Source: Streptomyces odonnellii
GTDB lineage: Bacteria; Actinomycetota; Actinomycetes; Streptomycetales; Streptomycetaceae
Reading direction: 5' to 3'
DNA: 48,380 nt
Assembly: GCF_000981895.1 (NCBI RefSeq)
Contig: NZ_LATD01000097.1
Location: 1-48,380 of the forward strand
This document shows positions 8,455 to 16,493 of the stretch, one piece after another. The position numbers were made by a program, and so were the translations under genes. Under the pieces are notes generated by a model. That model did no database searches. It saw only the letters and a list, made by a program, of their open reading frames with translations, and was not told where the DNA came from. Positions within the stretch are counted from its first letter, which is position 1; each line of letters opens with the position of its first letter.

Positions 8455-8829
8455 TCAGACCCCCGCGGCCTCGCCAGCCGGCCGTGTCGCGCCGAACTCG
8501 GCGGCGGCGAGGACAGAGTCCAGTCGGGCTCGCGTGGCGGCAAGGTCCCGCATGTGATCGTCGAGGCGGTCCCGCTCCGCGCGAAGCCGGGCGATCATCT
8601 CCAGGCCGGCGATACCGGTGTGCACGCACGGCAGGAACTCCACGATCGTCCGGCTGCTCAGCCCGGCAGCGTAGAGGAGCTGGATCCACCGCACTCGCTC
8701 GACCGTGTCCGGGGTGTAGAGGCGCTGCCCGCCTGTGCTGCGGCTCGACGCGATGAGCTGCTGCTGCTCGTAGTAGCGCAGCGCCCGCGTGCTCACTCCT
8801 GCGGCCGATGCCACCTCGCCGATTCGCAT
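8455..8829 (-). CDS. MerR-family regulator
   Basis: A 124-residue MerR protein: MRIGEVASAAGVSTRALRYY is the winged helix-turn-helix, followed by YTPDTVERVRWIQLLYAAGL and a dimerising coiled coil (MIARLRAERDRLDDHMRDLA). No cluster of Cys or His is present at the C-terminus, so a metal sensor is unlikely; it resembles the short MerR regulators of oxidoreductases. ATG 8829 is chosen because family similarity starts there. It diverges from the monooxygenase at 8989, with a perfect palindrome at 8910-8925 between them. Confidence 0.88.
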   Translation of the reverse strand: MRIGEVASAAGVSTRALRYYEQQQLIASSRSTGGQRLYTPDTVERVRWIQLLYAAGLSSRTIVEFLPCVHTGIAGLEMIARLRAERDRLDDHMRDLAATRARLDSVLAAAEFGATRPAGEAAGV

Positions 8830-8909
8830 CCCGTCGCTCCATCTGCTCCGTATGCCGCTGGGTCCCGGTTGCTGTCGGGCCGTCCCGGGGTTCGTCACCC
8901 GACTTGCCT

Positions 8910-8925
8910 TTGACGTTAACGTCAA
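8910..8925. promoter_or_regulatory. Perfect 16-bp palindrome, probable MerR operator
   Basis: TTGACGTTAACGTCAA is a perfect palindrome in the MerR / monooxygenase intergenic region. Its left edge is a good -35 (TTGACG) and it is followed by an AT-rich stretch (CTTTTACACT) suitable for a -10. MerR proteins usually bind palindromes between -35 and -10 of the promoter they control. Confidence 0.65.
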
Positions 8926-8988
8926 CTTTTACACTCCGGTAGGCGGCCATCAGCACCGGCGGAACCGACCATGACGGAGTAGGACCTC

Positions 8989-9339
8989 ATGAGCACTGAC
9001 GACACGATGCCCGACGGCCTCATCCCCGCCGCCATCCTTGCCTCGGACACGCCAGTCGCGGTATATAGATACGCCCGGGCCAAGGCGGGCGGGGAGGGCC
9101 GGATGCTGGGCGAGATCCAGGCGATCATCGGCCTCACCCGCAAGGAGGACGGATGCGAGCAGTACGTGGTGCACACCACGCCGGACCAGCCGGGCGCCTT
9201 CGCCTTCTACGGGCGCTGGTCCTCCGGCGCCCACCTGCTGGCGCACGTTTCGCAGCCGTTCATGCAGACGTACTTCGCCGCCATCGCGGGCCTGGTCGAG
9301 AGGGAACTGGAGGCCCACTGGCTGCACCCCCTCTCCTGA
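8989..9339 (+). CDS. Antibiotic-biosynthesis-type (YgiN-like) quinol monooxygenase
   Basis: A 116-residue ferredoxin-like alpha/beta barrel of the ABM family: VYRYARAKAGGEGRMLGEIQ, then IGLTRKEDGCEQYVVHTT, then FAFYGRWSSGAHLLAHVSQP with the typical E...Y and late His pattern. Relatives are cofactor-free dimeric monooxygenases or quinone-handling proteins. ATG 8989 follows GGAGTAGG. It is divergent from the MerR regulator and closed by a 14-bp hairpin, so it is an intact one-gene unit within a region of fragments. Confidence 0.8.
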   Translation: MSTDDTMPDGLIPAAILASDTPVAVYRYARAKAGGEGRMLGEIQAIIGLTRKEDGCEQYVVHTTPDQPGAFAFYGRWSSGAHLLAHVSQPFMQTYFAAIAGLVERELEAHWLHPLS

Positions 9340-9350
9340 CCCACGGCACA

Positions 9351-9381
9351 CGGCTGGCCCCGCGCTACGCGGGGCCAGCCG
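9351..9381 (+). terminator. Hairpin terminator after the monooxygenase gene
   Basis: A 14-bp perfect stem with arms of sequence CGGCTGGCCCCGCG and its complement around a CTA loop, starting 12 bases after the stop. It is the strongest simple hairpin in the window. Confidence 0.8.
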
Positions 9382-9614
9382 CATCCGGATCGCCGTCCGC
9401 GATGGCGCGGCATGCGGGCAGAGGTATGGCTGCTGGCCGGTCCACGCTGCGGGCCGCCTGCCGGCAAACGTTTGACGACAGGCAGCCGACGCGTCCAATG
9501 AACCCCTGCAATCCGGGGGTTCGAGGCGGCGCGGATCCAATCAGATCCGATGCTGATTGATGACAGGGTTTGACGACAGACAGGGTCCATTCCTCGGTAC
9601 GGAAGGGGTCCTCG

Positions 9615-9854
9615 GTGGCGAACCTGGTCTACAAGCGGGTCTCGACCGATCAGCAGTCGACCGCCCGGCAGGACCTCGTCCTGGACGAGGCAGGCATCAA
9701 GGACCCGGTCGTCTTCGAGGAGGCCCCGGGCACCTCCAGCCGCCTCCATCCCCTCCAGCGCTCGAAGTTCCGCGAACTGCTCACCTACACGCGGCCGGGC
9801 GACACCGTGCACATCTCCGAGAGGTTCCGCCTCGTGCGCGGCACGGGGCACATC
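9615..9854 (+). pseudogene. N-terminal fragment of a Tn3-type serine recombinase
   Basis: GTG 9615 is preceded by GGAAGGGG and begins VANLVYKRVSTDQQSTARQD with the catalytic Ser in the YKRVSTDQQ motif. It continues through PGDTVHISERFRLVRGTGHI, the end of the catalytic core, where similarity stops after 80 residues and antisense sequence of an oxidoreductase begins. The DNA-binding C-terminus is absent. It may come from the same Tn3-type transposon as the fragments at 7815 and 8371. Confidence 0.75.
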
Positions 9855-10098
9855 CGACAGTGCCTCGGCCACCTCCGCGTACAGATGGGCGACGTTGTGG
9901 GCCGGCGCTCCGGCCAGCTCCGGGAACCGGTCGTACCCGGCGGGAGGCTTGAGCGGCGACAGGGTCTCCTGGTCGCGCGCCCCTTCGACGGCCAGCGCGG
10001 CACTCATGGGCAGGCCGATGTCCCCGGTGATCCGCAGGGATCCCCGGGTTCCGTCGATCTCCCAGACGAACGGCGTCGTCCGTAGCGCGCCTCCCGGG
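9855..10098 (-). pseudogene. C-terminal fragment of a Gfo/Idh/MocA oxidoreductase
   Basis: Residues TTPFVWEIDGTRGSLRITGD, then FPELAGAPAHNVAHLYAEVA and EALSDVPR match the second domain and substrate-site helix of Gfo/Idh/MocA enzymes. The Rossmann domain is absent: upstream lies the HxlR remnant on the other strand, downstream the recombinase fragment. Both breaks are abrupt. Confidence 0.65.
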
Positions 10099-10103
10099 AA
10101 TGC

Positions 10104-10546
10104 ATGCAGCGCTGGTCCCTGCTGATCATCCGGGACGCCTTCTACGGCCGGACCACCTTCAGCGAGTTCCGCGCCTCGCTCGGCATCTCCACCGACGTCC
10201 TGACCGCCAGGCTCAACACACTCGTCGAGGAGGGGATCCTGGAGCGCCGCCCCTACCGCCCCGAGGCCGGCGGCCGAGGTTCCCGGGAGCGCCACGCCTA
10301 CTACCTGACGCCGGACGGCCGCCAGTTGCGGCCCGTGCTGGGCGCCCTCCTCCAGTGGGGCAACAAGCATCGCCCCAACGACTACGGCCTTCCTCGGTGC
10401 TGGTCGACACCAGGACCGACCGGCCCGTGCGCCTCGCCTTCGTCGGTGAGGACGGCGAGGAGGTCGACGTCGCGCAGGTCGACAGCATCCTCGGGCCCGG
10501 GTACTACGCCTGGAAGGCCCAGGCCCCCGACGGCGGCGGCGACTGA
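10104..10546 (+). pseudogene. HxlR-family regulator, truncated and frameshifted
   Basis: The frame starts inside the family core at MQRWSLLIIRDAFYGRTTFS and continues EFRASLGISTDVLTARLN, so the N-terminus with the usual Cys is missing. At about 10391 the frame is lost after QWGNKHRPNDYG; the next frame carries on with PSSVLVDTRTDRPVRLAFVG to a stop at 10546, consistent with one deleted base. An intact HxlR gene is at 5135-5527, but the two differ. Confidence 0.65.
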
Positions 10547-10791
10547 TCGGCAGGCCGCTTTGCCCTCCTGGCGCGGACGCACCCGCTCGCACTTCCAGGA
10601 CAACTGGTTGTCGAACTGCTACGAGGCGGCGCGCGTTATTCGTCCGGCATGGCGAAGCGGTTTTGCGCGGTCGCCGCACTGACATGCCCGCTCAAGCGTT
10701 GAAAAGAGGACTCCACCGCGCACGGGCAGGGTTCCCTCTGAGACGCACGCCTGAATGTGCCGAATGTGCCCGCCGCACCAGGTGCGTCGGC

Positions 10792-11733
10792 TCAGCCCTC
10801 ATATCCGACGCCTGGTAGGCGGGCTCGCGACGCTGTCGGCTCGGAGGCAGTGGCGGGCTTGGTGTGCGTGTGGTCGGGAGCTGTCCAGGAGGCGAGGATG
10901 CGCAGTGCTTCGTCCGAGGGGGTTCCGGGTTCGGCGGTGAGCACCATGAGCCGCTGCCCGCTGCCGTCGGGGCTGGTCCAGGTGTCGCAGTCCAGGGTGA
11001 GATCCCCGACGATTCGGTGGCGGTAGTGCTTGGTGCCGTAGGTCGCGCTGTTGACCCGTCGTTCGGCCCACCACGTGCGGAAGTCGGGGTCCAGGACGGC
11101 CAGCTCGCCGACGAGCCGGGCCAGTTCGGGACGGTCTGGGTCCGAGGCGGCTTCCATGCGCAGAGCGGCGACGGCGTCGCGGGCGTCGTGTTCCCACCGG
11201 GTGTGCAGGGCGCGGATCACGGGGTCGGTGAACACGAGCCTGACGTAGTTGCGCTGCCGAGCGGGGATCGTGCCGAAGTCCGTGTACAGCGCGCGGGCCG
11301 CCCGGTTCCAGGCGAGCACGTCCATGTAGCGGCCGAGCACGAGGGCGGGAGTGCCGTTTAGCTGGTCGAGGAGGCGGCGCATTGCGGGCCGCGGGCTCTG
11401 CCGGGTGTGTCGGCGCTGCGGTCGCGCGTCCGTCTTGCCTGCGATCTGGTACAGATACGCCTGCTGGTCCTCGTCGAGCCGCAGCGCGGCGGCGACGGTG
11501 GCGAGGACGGAAGCGGACGCGGGCGTGCGGCCCTGCTCGAGGCGGGTGTAGTAGTCGACGCTGATGGCTGCCAGCTGCGCAACCTCTTCGCGGCGCAGCC
11601 CCGCCACCCTGCGCTGCTGTCCGGTCTCGGGCAGGCCGACCGCGCGGGGCGTCAGTTCGGCTCTGCGCGCCTTGAGGAAGGCGCCCACCTCGCTGGTGTC
11701 ACGTGGCGGGGTCACGTTCACCACTGTATGCAC
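10792..11733 (-). CDS. MmyB-type XRE transcriptional regulator
   Basis: A full-length 313-residue member: an XRE helix-turn-helix (VGAFLKARRAELTPRAVGLP, then LRREEVAQLAAISVDYYTRL) and the MmyB-like ligand-binding domain, ending ILASWTAP. The conserved ALVLGRYMDVLAWNRAARAL and HHxVGDL-type (YRHRIVGDLTLDCDTW) segments are present. In Streptomyces these regulators are usually encoded next to an oxidoreductase or hydrolase they control; here it diverges from the hydrolase at 11821 across an 87-base gap. An alternative start a few codons later is possible. It appears intact. Confidence 0.9.
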   Translation of the reverse strand: MHTVVNVTPPRDTSEVGAFLKARRAELTPRAVGLPETGQQRRVAGLRREEVAQLAAISVDYYTRLEQGRTPASASVLATVAAALRLDEDQQAYLYQIAGKTDARPQRRHTRQSPRPAMRRLLDQLNGTPALVLGRYMDVLAWNRAARALYTDFGTIPARQRNYVRLVFTDPVIRALHTRWEHDARDAVAALRMEAASDPDRPELARLVGELAVLDPDFRTWWAERRVNSATYGTKHYRHRIVGDLTLDCDTWTSPDGSGQRLMVLTAEPGTPSDEALRILASWTAPDHTHTKPATASEPTASRARLPGVGYEG

Positions 11734-11820
11734 GGGGCTGCTTCATGTGGGAGGGAAGGATCCTTCCGGGGCAGGAATCCACCGCTTGTGCACCCGCTGA
11801 CCTGGTCCGAAAGTGAAGCC

Positions 11821-12738
11821 ATGAACAGCGTAAATGTCACTTTCGACAGCGCCGGCATCTCTCTGGCCGGGCGCCTCTACCTTCCCGACGAGGAAGCCAC
11901 TCCCCGGCCCGCGATCGTGGTCGGCCACCCCGCCAGTGGCGTCAAGGAGCAGGCCGCGGGCCTCTACGCCTCACGTCTGGCCGAGCGAGGCTTCGTCACG
12001 CTCGCCTTCGATGCCGCCTACCAGGGCGAGAGCGGCGGAGAACCGCGCGGACTGGAAGATCCGGCGCATCGCGTCGAGGACCTCAAAGCGGCCGTGTCGT
12101 TCCTGAGCACCCGGCCGGAGGTCGACCCGCACCGAATCGGGGCACTGGGTATCTGCGCCTCCGGCGGCTACGTCGTCCCGGCCGCGGCCACGGACCACCG
12201 CATCCGCGCCGTCGCCACCGTAAGCGCCGCCGACATTGGCCGCCAGTTCCGCGCGGGCGCCGACGACACCCAGGACCCCGCCGTAATCCAGTCCATGCTG
12301 GATGCCGCCGCGGCGGCCCGGACCGCGGAAGCGCGCGGAGAGGGCGTGGGCAGCTTCCCCATCTTCCCCGAGACGGCCGAGGAGGCGCGCGCGCTGGGCG
12401 GGCAGCATGGCTTCGAGGGCTTCGAGTACTACTGCACCGACCGTGCTCAGCACCCCCGCTCTGCGAAGGAGTTCACCTGGTCGAGCATCGACCGGATCGC
12501 CGTCTTCGAGCCCTTCCGCTTCATCGCCATGATCGCTCCGCGTCCCCTGCTGATGATCGTCGGCACCGAAGCGGTCACCCGGCACATGACCACCGAAGCG
12601 TTCGCCGAGGCACAGGAGCCCAAGGAACTGCTCTGGATCGACGGAGCAAGCCACGTCGCCCTCTACGACAAGCCCGAGTACGTCGGTCCAGCAGTGGAGA
12701 AACTCGTCGGCTTCTTCGACAAGCAGCTCACTGGGTGA
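11821..12738 (+). CDS. Alpha/beta hydrolase with Cys nucleophile elbow (YcjY/dienelactone-hydrolase-like)
   Basis: A 305-residue alpha/beta hydrolase. The oxyanion-side strand PRPAIVVGHPASGVKEQA, the region FVTLAFDAAYQGESGG, and the nucleophile elbow GALGICASGGYV are all present; the elbow has Cys where most hydrolases have Ser, as in dienelactone hydrolase and YcjY-type proteins. The late acid (IVGTEAVT region) and catalytic His (GASHVALYD) follow. Substrate unknown. ATG 11821 starts the protein-like sequence. Its control is probably by the divergent MmyB-type regulator. Confidence 0.88.
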   Translation: MNSVNVTFDSAGISLAGRLYLPDEEATPRPAIVVGHPASGVKEQAAGLYASRLAERGFVTLAFDAAYQGESGGEPRGLEDPAHRVEDLKAAVSFLSTRPEVDPHRIGALGICASGGYVVPAAATDHRIRAVATVSAADIGRQFRAGADDTQDPAVIQSMLDAAAAARTAEARGEGVGSFPIFPETAEEARALGGQHGFEGFEYYCTDRAQHPRSAKEFTWSSIDRIAVFEPFRFIAMIAPRPLLMIVGTEAVTRHMTTEAFAEAQEPKELLWIDGASHVALYDKPEYVGPAVEKLVGFFDKQLTG

Positions 12739-12969
12739 CGCGCCGCACTGACACGGCCGCTACTGCGTGAGACGGGACGGCCAGCCAGCATGGGATGCGA
12801 TCGCGCTTGGCAGCGGAGCCTGTACCCGTGGCACGTGCCTGGAAGTCCACGGCGGCCGGGGACCGTCAGGAGCCAGCCGCGCTCATTGCCCTGGCGGGGC
12901 AGGTGGATCTCCAGGTCGGCCTACCAACTGCCGTCGGACTCCCGCTGGCAGGCCGTGCGAACCCACCCT

Positions 12970-13998
12970 TCATGTCGCAGTGCCGATGCCGTGGGCGAGC
13001 AGGCTTTTGGCGGTGTCGGCGATGGTGTCCTCGATGGGGCGTGCCCGCCATCCGAGGAGCCGTTCGGCCTTGGCGCTGGTGGCGTCGAGGTCCTGGCCGA
13101 GCTGGTGCCGCAGCAGGCGCAGTTCCGGGTTCACGATGCTGAGCCCGCGGGTGAGCCATACGGGCAGTTCGCGGGTCGGCGCCTTCGCGGCGCGGTCGCC
13201 CAGGCGGTCGTGCAGGATTCGGGCGATGTCGACCACGCGCAGGCTGTGTCCCGCGGACGCCAGGAAGCGCTCGTCCGCTGCCGCCGGGTCGGTCATCGCA
13301 CGCAGGTGCAGGTCCGCGACGTCGCGCACGTCGACGTAGCTCATGCCGAAGGGCGGGCAGGCGGGGACCTTGCCTTCGAGCATTCTGCGCACCAGGCGCA
13401 GGGAGGGCGGGTCGTCCGGGCCGAGCAGTGGTCCGAAGACGCCGACGGGATGGACGGCGGCCAGCTCCAGGGTGCCGCCCTCGTCGGCAATGAACTGCCA
13501 GGCGGCGCGTTCGGCGAGGGTCTTGGAGCGCTGGTAGGGCGGGATGTCGGCTTCGACGTTGGTCCAGTCCTCCTCGGTGAACGGCGTGGTGCGCGGGGGG
13601 TGCCCTATCCCGATCGCGCCGAACGCGCTGGTCAGGACGGCGCGCTGGACGCCGGCGTCACGGGAGGCGCGCAGTACCCGCAGGACGCCCTCACGTGCCG
13701 GGACCACCATCTCGTCCTCGTTGGCCGGTGTGCGGCGCAGGGTCGGTGAGGCGACGTGGAGGACGAAGTCGCAGTCGGCTACGGCCTGGTCCCATCCGTC
13801 GGGGCGTTCGAGGTCGGAGCGCACCACGGTCAGGCGGGTGTCGTCGAACGGCGCGGCTGCGTGGAGCCAGGAGCGCAGCGAGGGTTCGCGCCCCAGGTCG
13901 CGGACAGTGGTGCGGACGGTGTGCCCGGCTTCGAGCAGGGCGAGTACGCACCAGCTTCCGATGTAGCCGGTGCCGCCGGTGACCAGGACCTGTGGCAT
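12970..13998 (-). CDS. NAD(P)-dependent epimerase / dihydroflavonol-reductase-like extended SDR
   Basis: An extended SDR of 342 residues: MPQVLVTGGTGYIGSWCVLA holds the cofactor motif, FVLHVASPT the following strand, LTSAFGAIG the Ser region, and PPYQRSKTLAERAAW the Tyr-x3-Lys pair. It resembles dihydroflavonol-4-reductase-like enzymes; substrate unknown. ATG 13998 is chosen over an upstream ATG because AAGGAG lies six bases before it. It is the third gene of a minus-strand series with the VOC gene and the aldo/keto reductase, probably one operon under the TetR regulator. Confidence 0.9.
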   Translation of the reverse strand: MPQVLVTGGTGYIGSWCVLALLEAGHTVRTTVRDLGREPSLRSWLHAAAPFDDTRLTVVRSDLERPDGWDQAVADCDFVLHVASPTLRRTPANEDEMVVPAREGVLRVLRASRDAGVQRAVLTSAFGAIGIGHPPRTTPFTEEDWTNVEADIPPYQRSKTLAERAAWQFIADEGGTLELAAVHPVGVFGPLLGPDDPPSLRLVRRMLEGKVPACPPFGMSYVDVRDVADLHLRAMTDPAAADERFLASAGHSLRVVDIARILHDRLGDRAAKAPTRELPVWLTRGLSIVNPELRLLRHQLGQDLDATSAKAERLLGWRARPIEDTIADTAKSLLAHGIGTAT

Positions 13999-14061
13999 GG
14001 ACGTCTCCTTCATGTGCGGGCTCGTGCGCAGGGACGGTGTCGGTGGGCACGAGGGGTGTGT

Positions 14062-14433
14062 TCAGCTGGGGATGAGGGTGGTGAGGCAGAAGGGGTGGCC
14101 GGCGGGGTCGAGCAGGACGCGCCAACGGGTGGGGTTGGGCTGGTGGGCAGCTGTGGTCGCGCCGGTGGCGAGCGCGAGGCGCTCGGCCCTGTCCAGGTCC
14201 TCGACGGCCACGTCCAGGTGGAACTGCTTGGCCTGGCCGTCGGGCCACTGGGGCGGCCGGTAGTCGGGTACGCGGACGGTGACCAGCAGCAGTCTTCCGA
14301 GTTCGACGGCGCAGAAGGCGTCGGACTCGGTCGTGAGGTCTCCGCCCAGCATGGCCGCCCAGAAGGCGGCGAGCGGTCGGGGGTCGGCGCAGTCCAGCGC
14401 TACGGACCCCAGCCGCCCTACAGGTTCGGACAT
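14062..14433 (-). CDS. VOC-superfamily (glyoxalase/bleomycin-resistance fold) protein
   Basis: A 123-residue single VOC protein with two beta-alpha-beta-beta-beta halves: LGSVALDCADPRPLAAFWAA in the first and QFHLDVAVEDLDRAERLALA in the second, closing with LLDPAGHPFCLTTL. Such proteins act as dioxygenase-like, isomerase-like or binding proteins; the activity cannot be told here. GAGGTG precedes ATG 14433. It lies between the aldo/keto reductase and the epimerase in the same direction with gaps of 103 and 63 bases. Confidence 0.85.
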   Translation of the reverse strand: MSEPVGRLGSVALDCADPRPLAAFWAAMLGGDLTTESDAFCAVELGRLLLVTVRVPDYRPPQWPDGQAKQFHLDVAVEDLDRAERLALATGATTAAHQPNPTRWRVLLDPAGHPFCLTTLIPS

Positions 14434-14536
14434 ATCTGCACCTCAGTCGTCGGGGGTGGTGCGTCACGCGCGCACCGGGCCGTCCCGGACCGGCACGCGC
14501 GTGACGCGGTGGCGGTGCCGCGGTGTGGGCGCGGTG

Positions 14537-15586
14537 TCAGAGGTTGGCGTAGCCGGGGATGGACGCCTTGATGCGTTCCATCTCGCGTTCGTCGGAGACG
14601 CCCTGGAAGTCGTAGCGCGGGGTGTAGGGCGTCTCCAGGCGCCGGGCCTCCTCGTCGGTGAGGTCGAGGTCGACGGACGCGACCGCGTCGTCGATCTGCC
14701 CGATGGTGCGGGCACCGACGACCGGGGCGGCGACGACGGGGTTGCGGTGCAGCCAGGCCAGCGCGATCTGGGCGCGGCTGACCCCGCGGGCCTCGGCGAC
14801 AGCGCCGACCTCGTCGACGATGAGGCGGTCGCTGTCGGCGTTCGCCTGGTAGAGCGTGTCCGCGTAGGCGCCGTCGGTGGCGGCGCGCTCGCCGGTGTTC
14901 GCCTGGTCGAAGGGGCGGGCGAGCCGGCCGCGGGCCAGCGGGCTCCAGATGCTGGTGGCCACGCCCTCGTCCGCGCACAGCGGCAGCATTTCGCGCTCCT
15001 CCTCGCGGGCGAGGAGGTTGTAGTGGTCCTGCAGGGTGACGAAGCGGGCCCACCCGTGGCGCTCCTGCAGGTGCAGGAGTTTGGCGAACTGCCAGGCGTG
15101 CATGGAGGATACGCCGAGGTAGCGGGCCTTGCCCGACCTGACGACCTCGTCCAGCGCCTGAAGGGTCTCCTCGAAGGGCGTCTCGTTGTCGAGGCGGTGG
15201 ATCATGAGGACGTCGACGTAATCCGTGCCCAGTCGGCGCAGGCTGTGCTCCACCTCGCTCATGATCGCCTTGCGCGACAGGCCGCCGCCGTTCGGGCGGC
15301 CGGGCCGCATGACGTGCCGGATCTTGGTTTGGATGACGACGTCGTCGCGGTCCGCGTAGTCCTTCAGCGCCCGGCCGAGGATCTCCTCGCTGGAGCCGTA
15401 GGAGTACATGTTCGCGGTGTCGAAGAAGTTGACGCCCGCTTCGAGGGCGTGCTTGACCAGCGGGCGGCTGGACTCCTCGTCCAGCGACCAGACCGGGTGC
15501 CCGCGGTCGGGTTCGCCGTAGGTCATGGCGCCGATGGCGACCGGGGAGACATCGAGACCGGTGCGGCCGAGCTTGATATAGCGCAC
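14537..15586 (-). CDS. Aldo/keto reductase (first gene of TetR-controlled operon)
   Basis: A 349-residue aldo/keto reductase, MRYIKLGRTGLDVSPVAIGA at the start, with Asp and Tyr in FFDTANMYSYGSSEEILGRA, Lys in VIQTKIRH and His in MIHRLDNETP. The C-terminal cofactor region (WLHRNPVVAAPVVGARTIGQ) is complete. GTG 15586 has AGGAGC upstream. It differs clearly from the reductase at 6276, so the two are not recent duplicates. It diverges from the TetR gene, with two palindromic operators in the gap, so its expression is probably induced by the TetR ligand. Confidence 0.9.
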   Translation of the reverse strand: MRYIKLGRTGLDVSPVAIGAMTYGEPDRGHPVWSLDEESSRPLVKHALEAGVNFFDTANMYSYGSSEEILGRALKDYADRDDVVIQTKIRHVMRPGRPNGGGLSRKAIMSEVEHSLRRLGTDYVDVLMIHRLDNETPFEETLQALDEVVRSGKARYLGVSSMHAWQFAKLLHLQERHGWARFVTLQDHYNLLAREEEREMLPLCADEGVATSIWSPLARGRLARPFDQANTGERAATDGAYADTLYQANADSDRLIVDEVGAVAEARGVSRAQIALAWLHRNPVVAAPVVGARTIGQIDDAVASVDLDLTDEEARRLETPYTPRYDFQGVSDEREMERIKASIPGYANL

Positions 15587-15617
15587 GGGGAAGCTCCTAG
15601 AATGGGAACGAAGCCAA

Positions 15618-15633
15618 GCGGAGAACTCTCCGC
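15618..15633. promoter_or_regulatory. TetR operator copy 1
   Basis: GCGGAGAACTCTCCGC: 7-bp arms around AC. The 14-base core CGGAGAACTCTCCG is identical to copy 2. Centres are 33 bp apart, about three helical turns, so two dimers could bind on the same face. Confidence 0.85.
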
Positions 15634-15649
15634 CGACTCGTTCAAGCCT

Positions 15650-15667
15650 AACGGAGAACTCTCCGTT
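15650..15667. promoter_or_regulatory. TetR operator copy 2
   Basis: AACGGAGAACTCTCCGTT: 8-bp arms around AC, sharing the 14-base core of copy 1. It lies about 50 bases before the TetR start and between the two divergent genes. Confidence 0.85.
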
Positions 15668-15718
15668 TCGCGGCCGGGGCTACTTCCGGGCGCACCCGCC
15701 CGCTCTGAGGAGGACACG

Positions 15719-16267
15719 ATGGCCAGTGCCCCGCAACAGCGCGCGGACGCCTTGAAGAACCGCGAGACGATCCTGCAGGTCGCCCACGACGCCCTGGCCG
15801 AGTCCCCGGGCGCCTCCCTCAACTCCATCGCCAAGCGGGCCGGCGTCGGCGCGGGGACGCTCTACCGGCACTTCCCCACCCGCGAGGCACTGATCCTGGA
15901 GGTCTACCGGCACGACCTGGCCCGCCTCATCGCCTCCGTGCCCGACGTCCTGGCCGAACACCCTCCGCTGGACGCCTTCCGCCGCTGGTTCACCACGCTC
16001 ACCGCCTACGTCCGCATCAAGCACGACCTCGGCGAAGCCCTCCACTCAGCCGCCGCACAGGAGGTCATCAGCGCCTCCTGGCCCCCGGTCACCGCAGCCG
16101 TCCAGCAACTCCTCGACGCCTGCGAACAGGCCGGCGACATCCGCCCCGGCATCGACCCCGTCGACGTGATCATGCTGCTGAGCTGCCTGTGGCGCACCCC
16201 CAACACACCCGACGGCACCACCCAGGCCACACGCCTCCTCGACCTCGCCATCACCGGCCTGCGCTAG
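15719..16267 (+). CDS. TetR-family repressor
   Basis: A 182-residue TetR protein. The helix-turn-helix is LNSIAKRAGVGAGTLYRHFP, followed by TREALILEVYRHDLARLI and a helical ligand-binding domain ending LLDLAITGLR. ATG 15719 follows GAGGAGG. It is divergent from the aldo/keto reductase operon and the gap holds two copies of a palindrome, so it most likely represses both directions until it binds a small molecule. Ligand unknown. Confidence 0.92.
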   Translation: MASAPQQRADALKNRETILQVAHDALAESPGASLNSIAKRAGVGAGTLYRHFPTREALILEVYRHDLARLIASVPDVLAEHPPLDAFRRWFTTLTAYVRIKHDLGEALHSAAAQEVISASWPPVTAAVQQLLDACEQAGDIRPGIDPVDVIMLLSCLWRTPNTPDGTTQATRLLDLAITGLR

Positions 16268-16493
16268 CGCTCTGCCCGCATACGTCCGCCGGGTCAGCAG
16301 TCGAACCCGTGATATCGGCTTCGTGGCCCGTACAGGTGGGCCAGGGAATGGGTTCACGTCCTTCGGAGCGGCCTGCGATGGTGTGGACATGCCTGAGGAC
16401 GAGACGTTGCGGCCACGATCGGCGGACACGAAGCAGCCGGCCGGGTTCTGGAACAGCCTGACGATGGCGGCACCTTCGCTGTCCTTGAGCCCG

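Noticed and set aside
9500..9545. Sequence resembling a tRNA T-arm (GGGGGTTCGAGG)
   Set aside because: The following bases do not close a T-stem and no anticodon or D arm is found; not a tRNA.
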